Below, piece after piece: positions 51,678-59,653 of a DNA stretch of 64,000 nucleotides. This stretch comes from Microbacterium sp. PM5 (GTDB lineage Bacteria; Actinomycetota; Actinomycetes; Actinomycetales; Microbacteriaceae), in assembly GCF_003293595.1 (NCBI RefSeq), contig NZ_CP022162.1, forward strand, positions 1,555,182-1,619,181, read 5' to 3'. Positions within the stretch are counted from its first letter, which is position 1. Every line of letters begins with the position of its first letter. Made by a program: the position numbers and the translations under genes. Under the pieces are notes generated by a model. It was not told the DNA's origin and did not search any database. It worked only from the letters and a program-made list of their open reading frames with translations.

Positions 51678-54242
51678 ATGGCGTCACCGACCGTTCCGCG
51701 CGACGACAACAGCGCCCTTGCGCGGGTGGGTGATTCCCCCGTCATTGCGGCTGCAAGCGAAACTGGGCTAGGACGCCTGGATGCTGTCGATCGTGCGGTG
51801 AGTATTGCTGATCCCTCCGTCCCGCCTCCCGCACGAGCGGCGACCTTCCCCTCGCCGTCTACCATCGCGCGGGGGTACCTCGACCTCATGGTTGTCGCCG
51901 CCTCGCCGAGAGAGTTGGTCAACCGTGATCAAGAGCTTCGCGCCATTGCGGAGTTCGTCAAGGGAGACTATGCCGTCATGGGGTGGGAAGGCCGAGAGAA
52001 ATCCGGCAAGACCGAGCTATTGCGCGCAGTGGTCGCACGCGGTCTCCCAGATACGAGGGTCATCCCGTTTTTCATTGACTCTGCGCGAGCAGGAATGGAC
52101 GACGTGCGTGCATTCGCCTCAATCGCGGGCGCGTTCGTCGACGACATCATTGGGAGAGACAGTTCGCCGCGATCCGCCGAACTAGCCCATATCCCGCAGC
52201 TCTTCATGTCTGCGCTGACGGAAGCCGCTCGGCTCACCGAGAAGGCTGGGCAGCGCCTCTTGCTAGTGATCGACGGCTTAGACGAAGACGCTGCCATGGA
52301 CCCGGGCTTGGCGCAGCGCCCGTCTATTGCGTCGTTGCTACCTGCAGACTACGGAAGCATCCCCGCGAACGTACGTATTCTCGTTAGCCGTCGACCAGCA
52401 CCTCCGTTGCCCCCGGATGTCGCGCATGGACATTGGCTACGTGACGGGAGCAACTGGAGGACGCTCAGTCCGCTCGCGATCGCCGACTCGTCGATCGATC
52501 CCCGCGAGGTTGATCACCTGATGAGCACCTCGCTCGGCACCACGATCGCGGCGCTCATTCTTGCGGCAGAGGGCCCACTTACCGTGTCCGATCTCGCGAT
52601 CCTAGCGCCCGCGCCCGTGACTCAGGTCGAGCAGCTACTTGCTCAGCGAACCACAAGGAATCTGATTCCTGTACAGTTCGCCGGTCGAGTTGGTTTCCAG
52701 CTAGGACACGCGACGACGGCAGAGCGTATTGTCCAGAATCTTAGTCCGGCCCTGCGAGACCTGAATGGGCTGAGGGATCTCGAACGGTGGCACAACCTTC
52801 GAGATGAAGTCCTATCGCCATATCGGAAACGGATCAGCGCAGTCGTTGACGAATGCATCACGATGCAATGGAACCTGCGAACGACCCCGTATTACCTGGC
52901 GACTGACGCGTTCGTCCTGAGTGAGCTCGAACGAAGCGAGAATCGGGAGCGCCTGATTGCCATTCTCACCGACCCCGCTCGGCGCGCGTGGGTAAGGGAA
53001 GTGTCAGGGTCCGATGCGATCGAGTCTGAACAGTACTGGCAGGTGCTTCAGCGTCTGAGCCCACGGTCACCCCTCGATGTCTCAACGTTTGATGCGCTTA
53101 CAGCGGCTCTTGACCAGGATGACATCAGCCCGTCGGGACTTCGAGAAATTGGCTCCGCCGTTCGCGCAGCCCGGACTCGCCGCGACCCCTCGCGCGAGTC
53201 AACAAAGCTCGTCACAGAATCCCAACGGATCGGGCTCCATGTCGACTTGTACAGAGAGCTCCTTCGGCGAGGTGGTATCGCTGCGATCGCCGAACTCTCG
53301 AAGTTTTATGACGCGACTGCGTGGTCGCCATCCGAGCTGGAAGCGCTGGCGAATGCAATCGCAATCGAAGACGTGAAACCGCGTCGCCCCGAGCTAGCCG
53401 ATCAGAGCCCCGAAGTGATCGAGTGGTGGGATCGAATTGAGACGCTTGCAGACATTGCTGCCTCAAAACGCCACAGGCCGGCGGGCTCGTCGCGGCGGTC
53501 TAAGACGCGTCGTGACAATTCGATAGCAGGCGTCGCTAGTAAGTCCGAATCTTCAACGCATCGAGGTGTCTCAAATCCGGGCTCCCTGATGCAGGAGTTG
53601 ATCCAGTTGGCCGCAGGCGGCCATCCCGAAGAAGCGCTGGTCCGCCTCGACAACGAACTCCCCGCGGGGCGTCATCATCATGAGGCACTCGCTCAGGTAC
53701 TGCCCCGCTTTTTTACGGGCCGGAACAGCGGCGACGTCTTGCGACTGATAGACGATCGTCTAGTCACCGACGGACGAGACCGAGCCATCGAGGAACTCTC
53801 ACGTCGAGTAGCATTGCAGGCCGACTTCAAGACGGCACTTGCGCTGATATCCGACAGCATCACCAACCCAGTCGTAAGGTCGAGAGCTAACGATGCCGTG
53901 AGTGCCATCCTCAAGAAGCGGGACCGAAAATCGAAGGTTCGAATGCGACTCGGCGGTGAAGGATCGATCGTGGTCAACAGCCCGGCAGGGAAACGCGTGC
54001 GGCTTCCAAGAGACGCAACGCCAGTAGATTATGCGTTCGCGATACACACCGAGCTCGGTGAGCGGATCGTCACAGCATCGGTAAACGGGGCTGCAGTCTC
54101 ACTGGATTGGAAACTCCAGGACGGCGACAAGGTTGAAGTTGTAGCGGATGCTCGACACGGGGCCCCGTCCCTCACTTGGCTGGCGTCCGTGAAGACGTCC
54201 CGCGCTCGCAACAGGATTCGTCGATGGCACTCCACCCGCTGA
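51678..54242 (+). CDS. NACHT/STAND-like ATPase fused to a RelA-type TGS domain
   Basis: An 854-aa protein. After a disordered N-terminus, LVNRDQELRAIAEFV (80-94) opens an NTPase domain with Walker A G105-T112 (GREKSGKT), Walker B LLLVIDGLDED (DGLDE, 199-203) and a sensor-like NVRILVSRRP. The middle (270-740) is helical and may be a repeat scaffold. The C-terminus (about 763-852) matches the RelA/SpoT TGS domain and its following linker: RVRLPRDATPVDYAFAIHTE, DGDKVEVV and WLASVKTSRARNRIRRW. No alarmone synthetase domain is present. In RelA the TGS binds the 3' end of deacylated tRNA, so the protein may be a tRNA- or starvation-sensing NLR-like defence protein; that role is inferred. TACGCT ends 6 bp before the ATG. 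Confidence 0.8.
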   Translation: MASPTVPRDDNSALARVGDSPVIAAASETGLGRLDAVDRAVSIADPSVPPPARAATFPSPSTIARGYLDLMVVAASPRELVNRDQELRAIAEFVKGDYAVMGWEGREKSGKTELLRAVVARGLPDTRVIPFFIDSARAGMDDVRAFASIAGAFVDDIIGRDSSPRSAELAHIPQLFMSALTEAARLTEKAGQRLLLVIDGLDEDAAMDPGLAQRPSIASLLPADYGSIPANVRILVSRRPAPPLPPDVAHGHWLRDGSNWRTLSPLAIADSSIDPREVDHLMSTSLGTTIAALILAAEGPLTVSDLAILAPAPVTQVEQLLAQRTTRNLIPVQFAGRVGFQLGHATTAERIVQNLSPALRDLNGLRDLERWHNLRDEVLSPYRKRISAVVDECITMQWNLRTTPYYLATDAFVLSELERSENRERLIAILTDPARRAWVREVSGSDAIESEQYWQVLQRLSPRSPLDVSTFDALTAALDQDDISPSGLREIGSAVRAARTRRDPSRESTKLVTESQRIGLHVDLYRELLRRGGIAAIAELSKFYDATAWSPSELEALANAIAIEDVKPRRPELADQSPEVIEWWDRIETLADIAASKRHRPAGSSRRSKTRRDNSIAGVASKSESSTHRGVSNPGSLMQELIQLAAGGHPEEALVRLDNELPAGRHHHEALAQVLPRFFTGRNSGDVLRLIDDRLVTDGRDRAIEELSRRVALQADFKTALALISDSITNPVVRSRANDAVSAILKKRDRKSKVRMRLGGEGSIVVNSPAGKRVRLPRDATPVDYAFAIHTELGERIVTASVNGAAVSLDWKLQDGDKVEVVADARHGAPSLTWLASVKTSRARNRIRRWHSTR

Positions 54243-54442
54243 TCGCTCGTTGCTGCGGACCGCGACATCCACGCGATGCGCGGTCCCATGCAGCGCACTT
54301 CAATCACACTCAGCACCTGATCCTCCCGTCCAGGGCCCCACGGTCAATCGCCCGCGAGCGGCCACTCGCTGCCGCACCCGGCGCTGAGTATCTGACCGTC
54401 AGCGGGCGAACGCTTGAACTCAGGGCGGCGGCCTAAGGGAGC

Positions 54443-55516
54443 TCAGTCGCGCGGCAGATACCCCTCCGGGTCAAGCCGAAAGCAGTTCGCACGTGCGAGC
54501 GCGCGGCCGACCGATGTGAGTTGGAAGGATGCGTCCTTCAGAGAGTCCCACCAATCGGCGAACGGTCCGAGGTGCGGCGTCTCAGCAATTCTGGTGCGCA
54601 GTGCCGCGCGGGCGCTATTGTCCTGCTGACCAAGCCCGAAAACGCTCGCGGCCTGCCTGATCACCTCTTCGTTGAAGCCCTCGCGGTTCTGGCGTGTCAT
54701 CTGTTGCTTGTCGAAATTCGCCTTGCTAACCGTGTTCAGCCGCCGATAGCCGGGCTTTAGTTCGTGGTCCACGACGGCTGAGCCCCACGGGGAGTCGGGA
54801 AAGGCCCCACCTACAAGATCCGGGCCGGGGGCTTCAACCCCTGGTGCAACGTAGCCATTCAGTCTTTCGCCGTAGTACAGCTCGATCGTTTTCGTCCCAC
54901 CGAACCCGCTGGTCCCAACGCGCACGGCGTCAAGGATGTCGAGATGGTCCAGCCACTCAGTACCTGACGGCAGGCCACCGTCGATCACACGCTCAAAGAT
55001 GCCATCGAGGGTCTCAAGTCCGGCCGCGATGGACCCGGCGGCGGGCGTCCAGGTGGTCAAAGCATAGGTGGCCGTGAGCCCGCGGAGAGCCTTCTCGTCG
55101 ACCCTATCCATGATCTCGATTGCACGGTCGATCCCGGCCACCACCGGACGCTCTCGCGGGTTCTCCACTCTCTTCGCAATCAGCGCGGCGAGCATGTCAT
55201 AGTCGAGCTCCCGCTCGCTGGCCGCGGCGCCCTCTTGCGCCTTTCGATAGGCGCGGATCACAGCAGGATCCGCAAATGCGCCGAGCTCACCTGCATCGGC
55301 AAGCCGAGGAAGAAGTCGATCGTCGAGATGCCCGATTCGCGACTCGATCGCGGCGTGTGCCTCAGTTGAGTACGCTTCGACAAGTCGTCGGGTTTCTTCC
55401 TGCATGATGGCACGGACGCGCTCCTCAGTTACGCCCTGGTGAATGACAATATTCCCCGCAGCCTGGTACTGCCTGGATCCTTGGCCGCCGCGCTGGCTCT
55501 GCCCGGTGGGCCTCAC
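54443..55516 (-). CDS. LPO_1073/Vpar_1526-like protein
   Basis: A 357-aa soluble protein. The start QYQAAGNIVIHQGVTEERVRAIMQEETRRL and a middle ALIAKRVENPRERPVVAGIDRAIEIMDRV resemble what I recall of the LPO_1073/Vpar_1526 family, which has no established function. The C-terminus (LTSVGRALARANCFRLDPEGYLP) fits too. The GTG start at 55516 overlaps the stop of the 58-aa membrane protein gene (GTGA). I treat the pair as a two-component module, possibly defensive, on island context only. Confidence 0.65.
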   Translation of the reverse strand: MRPTGQSQRGGQGSRQYQAAGNIVIHQGVTEERVRAIMQEETRRLVEAYSTEAHAAIESRIGHLDDRLLPRLADAGELGAFADPAVIRAYRKAQEGAAASERELDYDMLAALIAKRVENPRERPVVAGIDRAIEIMDRVDEKALRGLTATYALTTWTPAAGSIAAGLETLDGIFERVIDGGLPSGTEWLDHLDILDAVRVGTSGFGGTKTIELYYGERLNGYVAPGVEAPGPDLVGGAFPDSPWGSAVVDHELKPGYRRLNTVSKANFDKQQMTRQNREGFNEEVIRQAASVFGLGQQDNSARAALRTRIAETPHLGPFADWWDSLKDASFQLTSVGRALARANCFRLDPEGYLPRD

Positions 55517-55689
55517 TGGCGGGCGTCCTTAATGTCGCCACCTGCCTGCATCAGCTTCGAATTCCTCCCTGCGCGCTGCGTCTGCGACTGCCGCCTGGTC
55601 ATCACTCGCCATGTAACGGCGCTTCCACCTGCAGCGCCAACGATCAGTCCGATGATCATTGTGCCGAGTCCATCGAAGAACCAGTCCAT
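55513..55689 (-). CDS. 58-aa single-pass membrane protein with QAGGDI tail
   Basis: MDWFFDGLGTMIIGLIVGA starts the chain; a single transmembrane helix spans about residues 8-28, followed by a basic, Gln-rich tail ending LMQAGGDIKDARQ. The FFDGLGT start recalls short membrane proteins found before LPO_1073-type genes. The QAGGDI motif echoes QAAGNI near the N-terminus of the downstream partner. The ATG at 55689 has GGGAGCAG upstream; the end is coupled to the partner. Confidence 0.7.
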   Translation of the reverse strand: MDWFFDGLGTMIIGLIVGAAGGSAVTWRVMTRRQSQTQRAGRNSKLMQAGGDIKDARQ

Positions 55690-56257
55690 GATCTGCTCCC
55701 TACTCTGCCGAGGCGTCCGCACGCCATAGTCACGACGATATCGACCCGCGGCGACCCCGGAGTGCATCGCTGGCCGGCGCGGCAGACCGTTCATTTCGGG
55801 ACGGAGACGAGCGGGGCGGCCGCCGGTCGACCGCGTGCGACAGGTTGCGGCGCCACCGTCAGGACCGCTGCGAAGAGGCCACGGCTCGAGGAGGTTTGAC
55901 GACGAGGGTCGGAACCTTAATCGCGGACGTTCCTTCTGTCCTCGGTGGTCGATACTGTCAGTCTCGGCGGAGAAGGCGGATATCGCCCGACACGGATCAC
56001 CCTTGATAGCGGCTCGGCTTCGCCGCGTCACATGGCTGTTCCCGATAGAACGTCCCGCAACCGAACCGCGTGTCTCGGTAGTCGGTGGCTGACTGCCACA
56101 CCGTACCGGCTGGCTAGCGACTGGAGCGCTGACCCACAGCATTCATGTACACATACACGAGCTGTCGGCCCCGAACTCGGTGAAGCAACGGTCGCAGGGG
56201 CGCGCTTCCTGTTGGGCTCGCCGGCGCACTGCGGAGATTGCCGCGGGGCTCTCGCCC
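55690..56257. other. 570-bp island segment without a clear gene
   Basis: No open frame has convincing protein text. The promoter for the leftward two-gene module must be here. On the plus strand TTGACG (55896-55901) and TAATCG (55918-55923) are 16 bp apart but no gene follows. The segment may hold decayed sequence. Confidence 0.55.
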
Positions 56258-56600
56258 GCCAAGGGGCGTTCGTATGAGCGATGGTACCGCTCAGCGTTTC
56301 TGACTGGTCGCGCTGATAATCGGCGAGCAGCTTCGCCTCCTTGGCGTTGAGGCGAAGCGGCTTCTCGCTCGCCGTGCGGAACTCGTCCAAGTTCGAGTCC
56401 ATGGCGTCGATCTTCCAGTTCACGCCGTTCAGCGTGCGTCCGAGCGCTTCGGCGCGAGCTCCCTGAATCGCTGGGTCGCGGCGCTTCCCGACGAGCAGAA
56501 CTTGCAGCGCAGCTTCCTCGCCCTCAAACGTCCAGACCTCGTCGAGGTTGGTGGCTCCAGTCTGGAACTTCCCCTCATCGTCTGTGGGCACGCCGCCCAT
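56028..56600 (-). pseudogene. Remnant or hypothetical gene in the island
   Basis: The first about 115 codons (from 56600) have protein-like text: NLDEVWTFEGEEAALQVLLVGKRR, MDSNLDEFRTASEKPLRLNAKEAKLLADYQ. From about 56258 on, the frame turns into Arg/Pro/Ser-rich text typical of read-through. It may be a truncated gene whose 3' part was lost or a short gene with an undetected frameshift. No family is recognised. Confidence 0.4.
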
Positions 56601-56807
56601 TCTGTCGATTCCAGTCCACTACCTGGCGGCATTACCAGACTTCGCCATCTGCGGCGGGCCGCCCGAGAGCGGGTCCTCACCCGTTCGGCGACAAGGCACC
56701 ATCGTCTTACCCGCTGACGCAGTCGCCATCGTTCGTATGACAGGCTCGCGCGCAGGCGCGCTGATCGGGGCCGATCCGCGCGGCCTCAGGGCGCCACAGG
56801 CCGGGAG

Positions 56808-56819
56808 GTGCACCACCCT
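56808..56819. repeat. tRNA-like word GTGCACCACCCT, copy 1
   Basis: Identical over 12 bases to the tRNA-Ser(GCU) sequence just 5' of and into the anticodon stem, in the same reading sense but on the opposite strand. It is followed by a further partial match. It could be an accessory recombinase site or trace of an older insertion. Confidence 0.4.
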
Positions 56820-56897
56820 ACTGGGGTTGACAGGCATCTTCGCTAGGAAGGACGGCGCGGGGAGCGCCTCATGAGCGGCGCCAGCACAACGCTAGGA

Positions 56898-56907
56898 GTG
56901 CACCACC
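56898..56907. repeat. tRNA-like word GTGCACCACC, copy 2
   Basis: Second copy, 90 bp from the first, with flanking CTAGGA and TTGCAGG also resembling the tRNA around its anticodon stem (CTAGTGCACCACCCTGC). Confidence 0.4.
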
Positions 56908-57014
56908 TTGCAGGATTGGGGGCAACCTCAGGGGCGACTTGTCACAAACGGAATGCGAAATCGCCAAATTCTGCACAGAACGCTTTGAAAATGACGGGCT
57001 GAACAGGGATTTTC

Positions 57015-57076
57015 GGCGGAGACGGAGGGATTTGAACCCTCGGTCCCCGTAAGGGGACTCCACCTTAGCAGGGTGG
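57015..57076 (-). repeat. Right attachment repeat within tRNA-Ser(GCU)
   Basis: The 62-bp direct repeat matching 51161-51222. It starts at the 3' end of the tRNA gene and stops at the 5' side of the anticodon stem, so the crossover lies in or before the anticodon arm, a usual site for tyrosine recombinases. Confidence 0.92.
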
Positions 57077-57105
57077 TGCACTAGGCCTGACTATGCGACG
57101 TCTCC
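57017..57105 (-). tRNA. tRNA-Ser (anticodon GCU)
   Basis: An 89-nt class II tRNA. Acceptor GGAGACG pairs with CGTCTCC, the anticodon arm is CCACC-CTGCTAA-GGTGG with anticodon GCU, and a long variable arm (GTCCCCTTACGGGGAC) and T-arm (GGTTCAAATCC) follow. After the discriminator G the DNA reads CCG, so CCA is not encoded. The gene remains intact because the island restores the 3' part. Confidence 0.96.
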
Positions 57106-57173
57106 AGGCGCTGCCGGTCGAAACCGCGCGAACGCACCCCGCAAGCATAACGGTTTCGGAGCGTGCTGCCGAA

Positions 57174-57193
57174 CCGGATGCCGCCGCATCCGG
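57174..57193 (-). terminator. Short hairpin after the LCP gene
   Basis: CCGGATGC (57174-57181) pairs with GCATCCGG (57186-57193) around CGCC, 12 bp past the LCP gene stop. The stem can add one A-T pair. No U-tract is present. Confidence 0.55.
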
Positions 57194-57205
57194 TCGATGG
57201 CACGA

Positions 57206-58507
57206 TCAGCGCTGGGCGACGGTGCAGGTCACCTGGGCCGCGGTCTGCCCGGTGATCGACGACGGCAGCTGCACGGCCTCCTGCGTGGGCGTGGGTGCCG
57301 CAGCCGTCGCGCCGGCGTCGCCGGTGGCCGTCGGGCTGGGCGTGGCGCCCGGGTCGGCGGGCGACGGCGTCGCCTCACCGACGACCTCGGTGCCGTAGCC
57401 GTCGCTGGTCGACCCGGTCAGCTGGATCGGCTGGTTGTTGGCGAGCGCGTCGAAGAGCACCTTGGCCGCCGAGGTGACGGGGTCGACACGGGAACCGCCG
57501 GTCGCATACACCGTGGGGTACTGCACGAAGACGATGTCCTGGTACGGCACGCTGCGCACCGCCATCGCGATCTGCACCATCCGCTGCGGGTTCGCGAGGG
57601 TCGAGCTCAGCACGACCTGTGGCGGGTCGGCGGTCACCTGCGAGATCGCGGTGTTGGCGAGGTTGAAGAGGGTCGCCGGGTTGCCCAGCACACCCTCGGA
57701 CTGCAGCTTGCGCACCAGAGAGCTCAGGAACTGCTGCTGGTTCGAGATGCGGCCGAGGTCCGAACCGTCGCCGATGCCGTGACGGATGCGGAGGAACTGC
57801 AGGGCTTCGACGCCCATCAGCGTGTGCTCGCCCTTGGTCAAGTTGAGCCCGGTGTGGCTGTCGCTGATGTCGTCGGCGACACAGACGTCGACGCCCCCGA
57901 TGGCGTCGGACATGGCGATGACACCCGTCCATCGCGTCGCGGCGGCGAACTGGATGTCGATGCCGGTCAGCTTCTCGATGGTCGCCACGGTGCACGACAG
58001 GCCGCCGTACATGTACGACGCGTTGAGCATCTGACCGCTCATGGCCGAGTACTGCGTGCCGTCCGGACCCGTGCACGAAGGGATCGGCACGATCATGTCG
58101 CGCGGGAAGGAAACGACCGTGACGCGACGCGGCTGATCGGAGATGTGCACGAGCATCGTGACGTCGTTGCGCTCGCCGTCGGTGTCGCCGGCCTGGCAAG
58201 CACCGGAGAGGGCGGCGTTGGGCCCCTCGCAGGAGTCGGTGCCGACGACGAGGATGTTGGCGCCGCCCTCGATCTCGCCGAGCGTGGGCGGAAGCGCTTC
58301 GTCATCGCCGCCGATCGAGACACCGGCGGCCTGAACGGCACGCGCGGCATCCCACACATAGAACGCGCCCACGGCCGTCGTGCTCACCACGGCGACCGCG
58401 ACGATCGCCGCGAGGATCGCGAGCACCTGCGAAAGCGGGTGCGGAGACTTCAGGATGCCGTGGCGGGCGACGGGCTGCCGACGAGGGCGCTCGGGGCGTG
58501 GACTCAC
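57206..58507 (-). CDS. LytR-CpsA-Psr (LCP) family protein
   Basis: A 433-aa membrane-anchored transferase expected to attach anionic or arabinogalactan-like polymers to peptidoglycan. One N-terminal helix (about 25-48) follows a basic start. The LCP domain (about 75-310) has NILVVGTDS, ERNDVTMLVHISDQPRRVTVVSFPRD and FLRIRHGIGDGSDLGRISNQQQFL with the key Arg and Asp residues. The C-terminus is Pro/Thr/Ala-rich. GTG at 58507 has AAAGG 5 bp upstream; the open frame upstream is the tRNA. Confidence 0.9.
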   Translation of the reverse strand: MSPRPERPRRQPVARHGILKSPHPLSQVLAILAAIVAVAVVSTTAVGAFYVWDAARAVQAAGVSIGGDDEALPPTLGEIEGGANILVVGTDSCEGPNAALSGACQAGDTDGERNDVTMLVHISDQPRRVTVVSFPRDMIVPIPSCTGPDGTQYSAMSGQMLNASYMYGGLSCTVATIEKLTGIDIQFAAATRWTGVIAMSDAIGGVDVCVADDISDSHTGLNLTKGEHTLMGVEALQFLRIRHGIGDGSDLGRISNQQQFLSSLVRKLQSEGVLGNPATLFNLANTAISQVTADPPQVVLSSTLANPQRMVQIAMAVRSVPYQDIVFVQYPTVYATGGSRVDPVTSAAKVLFDALANNQPIQLTGSTSDGYGTEVVGEATPSPADPGATPSPTATGDAGATAAAPTPTQEAVQLPSSITGQTAAQVTCTVAQR

Positions 58508-58542
58508 GGGGGACCTTTCGACAGCGGGCACGACCGCTTCTG

Positions 58543-58627
58543 CGGAGGGTGTGGGATTCGAACCCACGGGACATCTCTGCCCACCGGTTTTCAAGACCGG
58601 GTCCATCGGCCGCTCGGACAACCCTCC
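58543..58627 (-). tRNA. tRNA-Ser (anticodon UGA)
   Basis: An 85-nt class II tRNA. Acceptor GGAGGGT pairs with ACCCTCC, the anticodon arm is CCGGT-CTTGAAA-ACCGG with anticodon UGA, and there is a long variable arm and a T-arm with GGTTCGAATCC. It lies 35 bp upstream of the LCP gene. Confidence 0.96.
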
Positions 58628-58723
58628 CGATGGATGCCGCAGCATCCCTCAGACAGGCGACGAGTCTAGTCGACGCACGATGCCCATCATCGCGCGTCGT
58701 CCTGGGCGGCGGCTGAAAAGACG

Positions 58724-59653
58724 TCAGAGTTCGCGCAGGATGTCGGCGACGCCGCCGGCGTGCACCGAAGCCGTGACCTCTCCCGCTTCACGGCGCACCT
58801 CGTCGGGCCCCTGTCCCATCGCGATGGCACGGCCGCCGTGATCGAGGGCCCAGCGGAACATGCCGAGGTCGTTGCGACCGTCGCCCATCACGAGCACGCG
58901 CTCGCTCTCCACGCCGAGCCAGGTGCGCACGCGCTCCAGGGCGGTCGACTTGTCGACGCCCTGCGGCGCGATGTCGAGCCACGCCGACCAGCCCACGGCG
59001 TACGAGACCTTGGTGAGGCCGATGCGTTCGACGAGGGCCAGGAAGTCCTCGTCGGTCTCGTCGGGTGCGACCACGACGACGCGGCAGACGGGCTGCGCGA
59101 CGAGCTCGGCGAAGTCGACTCGGCGCGCGTGCGCCAGGTTCCAGTCGTCGAGCCGCTCGGTGTAGAGCCGCTCGCCGTCGGCGAGTTCCACCATGTACTT
59201 CGCGTGCGGCAGGTGCGCGCGCAAGAGGTCGACGACCTCCGAGGGGTCGAACGTCTCGACGTGGAAGCGCTCGTAGCGGCCTTCTTCCGCGAAGTCGCCC
59301 CCGACGCGCTTCATGATGACGGCGCCGTTGGAGCAGACCGCGTACTCCGGGGCGAGCTCGAGCACGTGCTGGATGCCGCGGGTGCCCTCCCAGCTGCGGC
59401 CCGTGGCGAGCATCACCTCGTGTCCGGCGCGATGGGCGTGCGCGACGGCCTCCACGACACCCGGGCTGAGGGTCTCGTCCTCCAGCAGCACCGTGCCGTC
59501 GACGTCGAGCGCGATGAGCAGGCGCTCCGTCGCGACGGCGGGGTTCTCGGCATCCGTCGCCAGATCGTCGACGAGGTGCGCGGCCTTCGGCGCGTCGACG
59601 ACCTCGATCGCACCCGTGGGCGGCAGACGGTCTTCGGCGCGCGGGCCGCTCAT
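58724..59653 (-). CDS. HAD superfamily (Cof-type) phosphatase
   Basis: A 309-aa cap-C2 HAD hydrolase. Motif I is [19 protein letters not shown], motif [10 protein letters not shown], motif III K in [12 protein letters not shown] and motif [16 protein letters not shown]. An N-terminal extension of about 40 residues is disordered. The start overlaps the serS stop (ATGA), so it is translationally coupled to serS. The substrate is an unknown sugar phosphate or nucleotide. Confidence 0.88.
   Translation of the reverse strand: MSGPRAEDRLPPTGAIEVVDAPKAAHLVDDLATDAENPAVATERLLIALDVDGTVLLEDETLSPGVVEAVAHAHRAGHEVMLATGRSWEGTRGIQHVLELAPEYAVCSNGAVIMKRVGGDFAEEGRYERFHVETFDPSEVVDLLRAHLPHAKYMVELADGERLYTERLDDWNLAHARRVDFAELVAQPVCRVVVVAPDETDEDFLALVERIGLTKVSYAVGWSAWLDIAPQGVDKSTALERVRTWLGVESERVLVMGDGRNDLGMFRWALDHGGRAIAMGQGPDEVRREAGEVTASVHAGGVADILREL

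Larger units (their letters stand above)
51223..57014. mobile_element. Integrated genomic island in tRNA-Ser(GCU)
   Basis: About 5.8 kb between two perfect 62-bp direct repeats, the right one being part of an intact tRNA-Ser(GCU) gene. This is the outcome of site-specific integration at a tRNA anticodon arm. The interior is visibly less GC-rich at third codon positions, and by eye it has no GGATGCC/GGCATCC word. Cargo: a NACHT-like ATPase with TGS domain, a 58-aa membrane protein plus a 357-aa partner, and a remnant gene. No integrase, excisionase or replication gene is seen, so it is a decayed element or one mobilised in trans. Confidence 0.85.
56601..57014. other. 414-bp right flank of the island, no gene
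   Basis: Where an integrase gene would normally end, next to the tRNA 3' end, I see no coding sequence on either strand. The segment carries two copies of GTGCACCACC (56808 and 56898) related to the tRNA crossover region, and its last 100 bp are AT-rich. Confidence 0.6.

Noticed and set aside
51293..51922. Long minus-strand open frame of about 209 codons at the left edge of the island.
   Set aside because: Text is Arg/Ser/Pro-rich with no domain, and it overlaps the start of the well-supported ATPase gene.
54243..54330. Frame -1 after the ATPase-TGS stop reads LIARCC..., recalling the zinc-finger start of RelA C-termini.
   Set aside because: In RelA that domain lies far beyond the TGS linker, the rest of the frame does not match, and the protein ends naturally after the RNRIRRW linker; probably chance.
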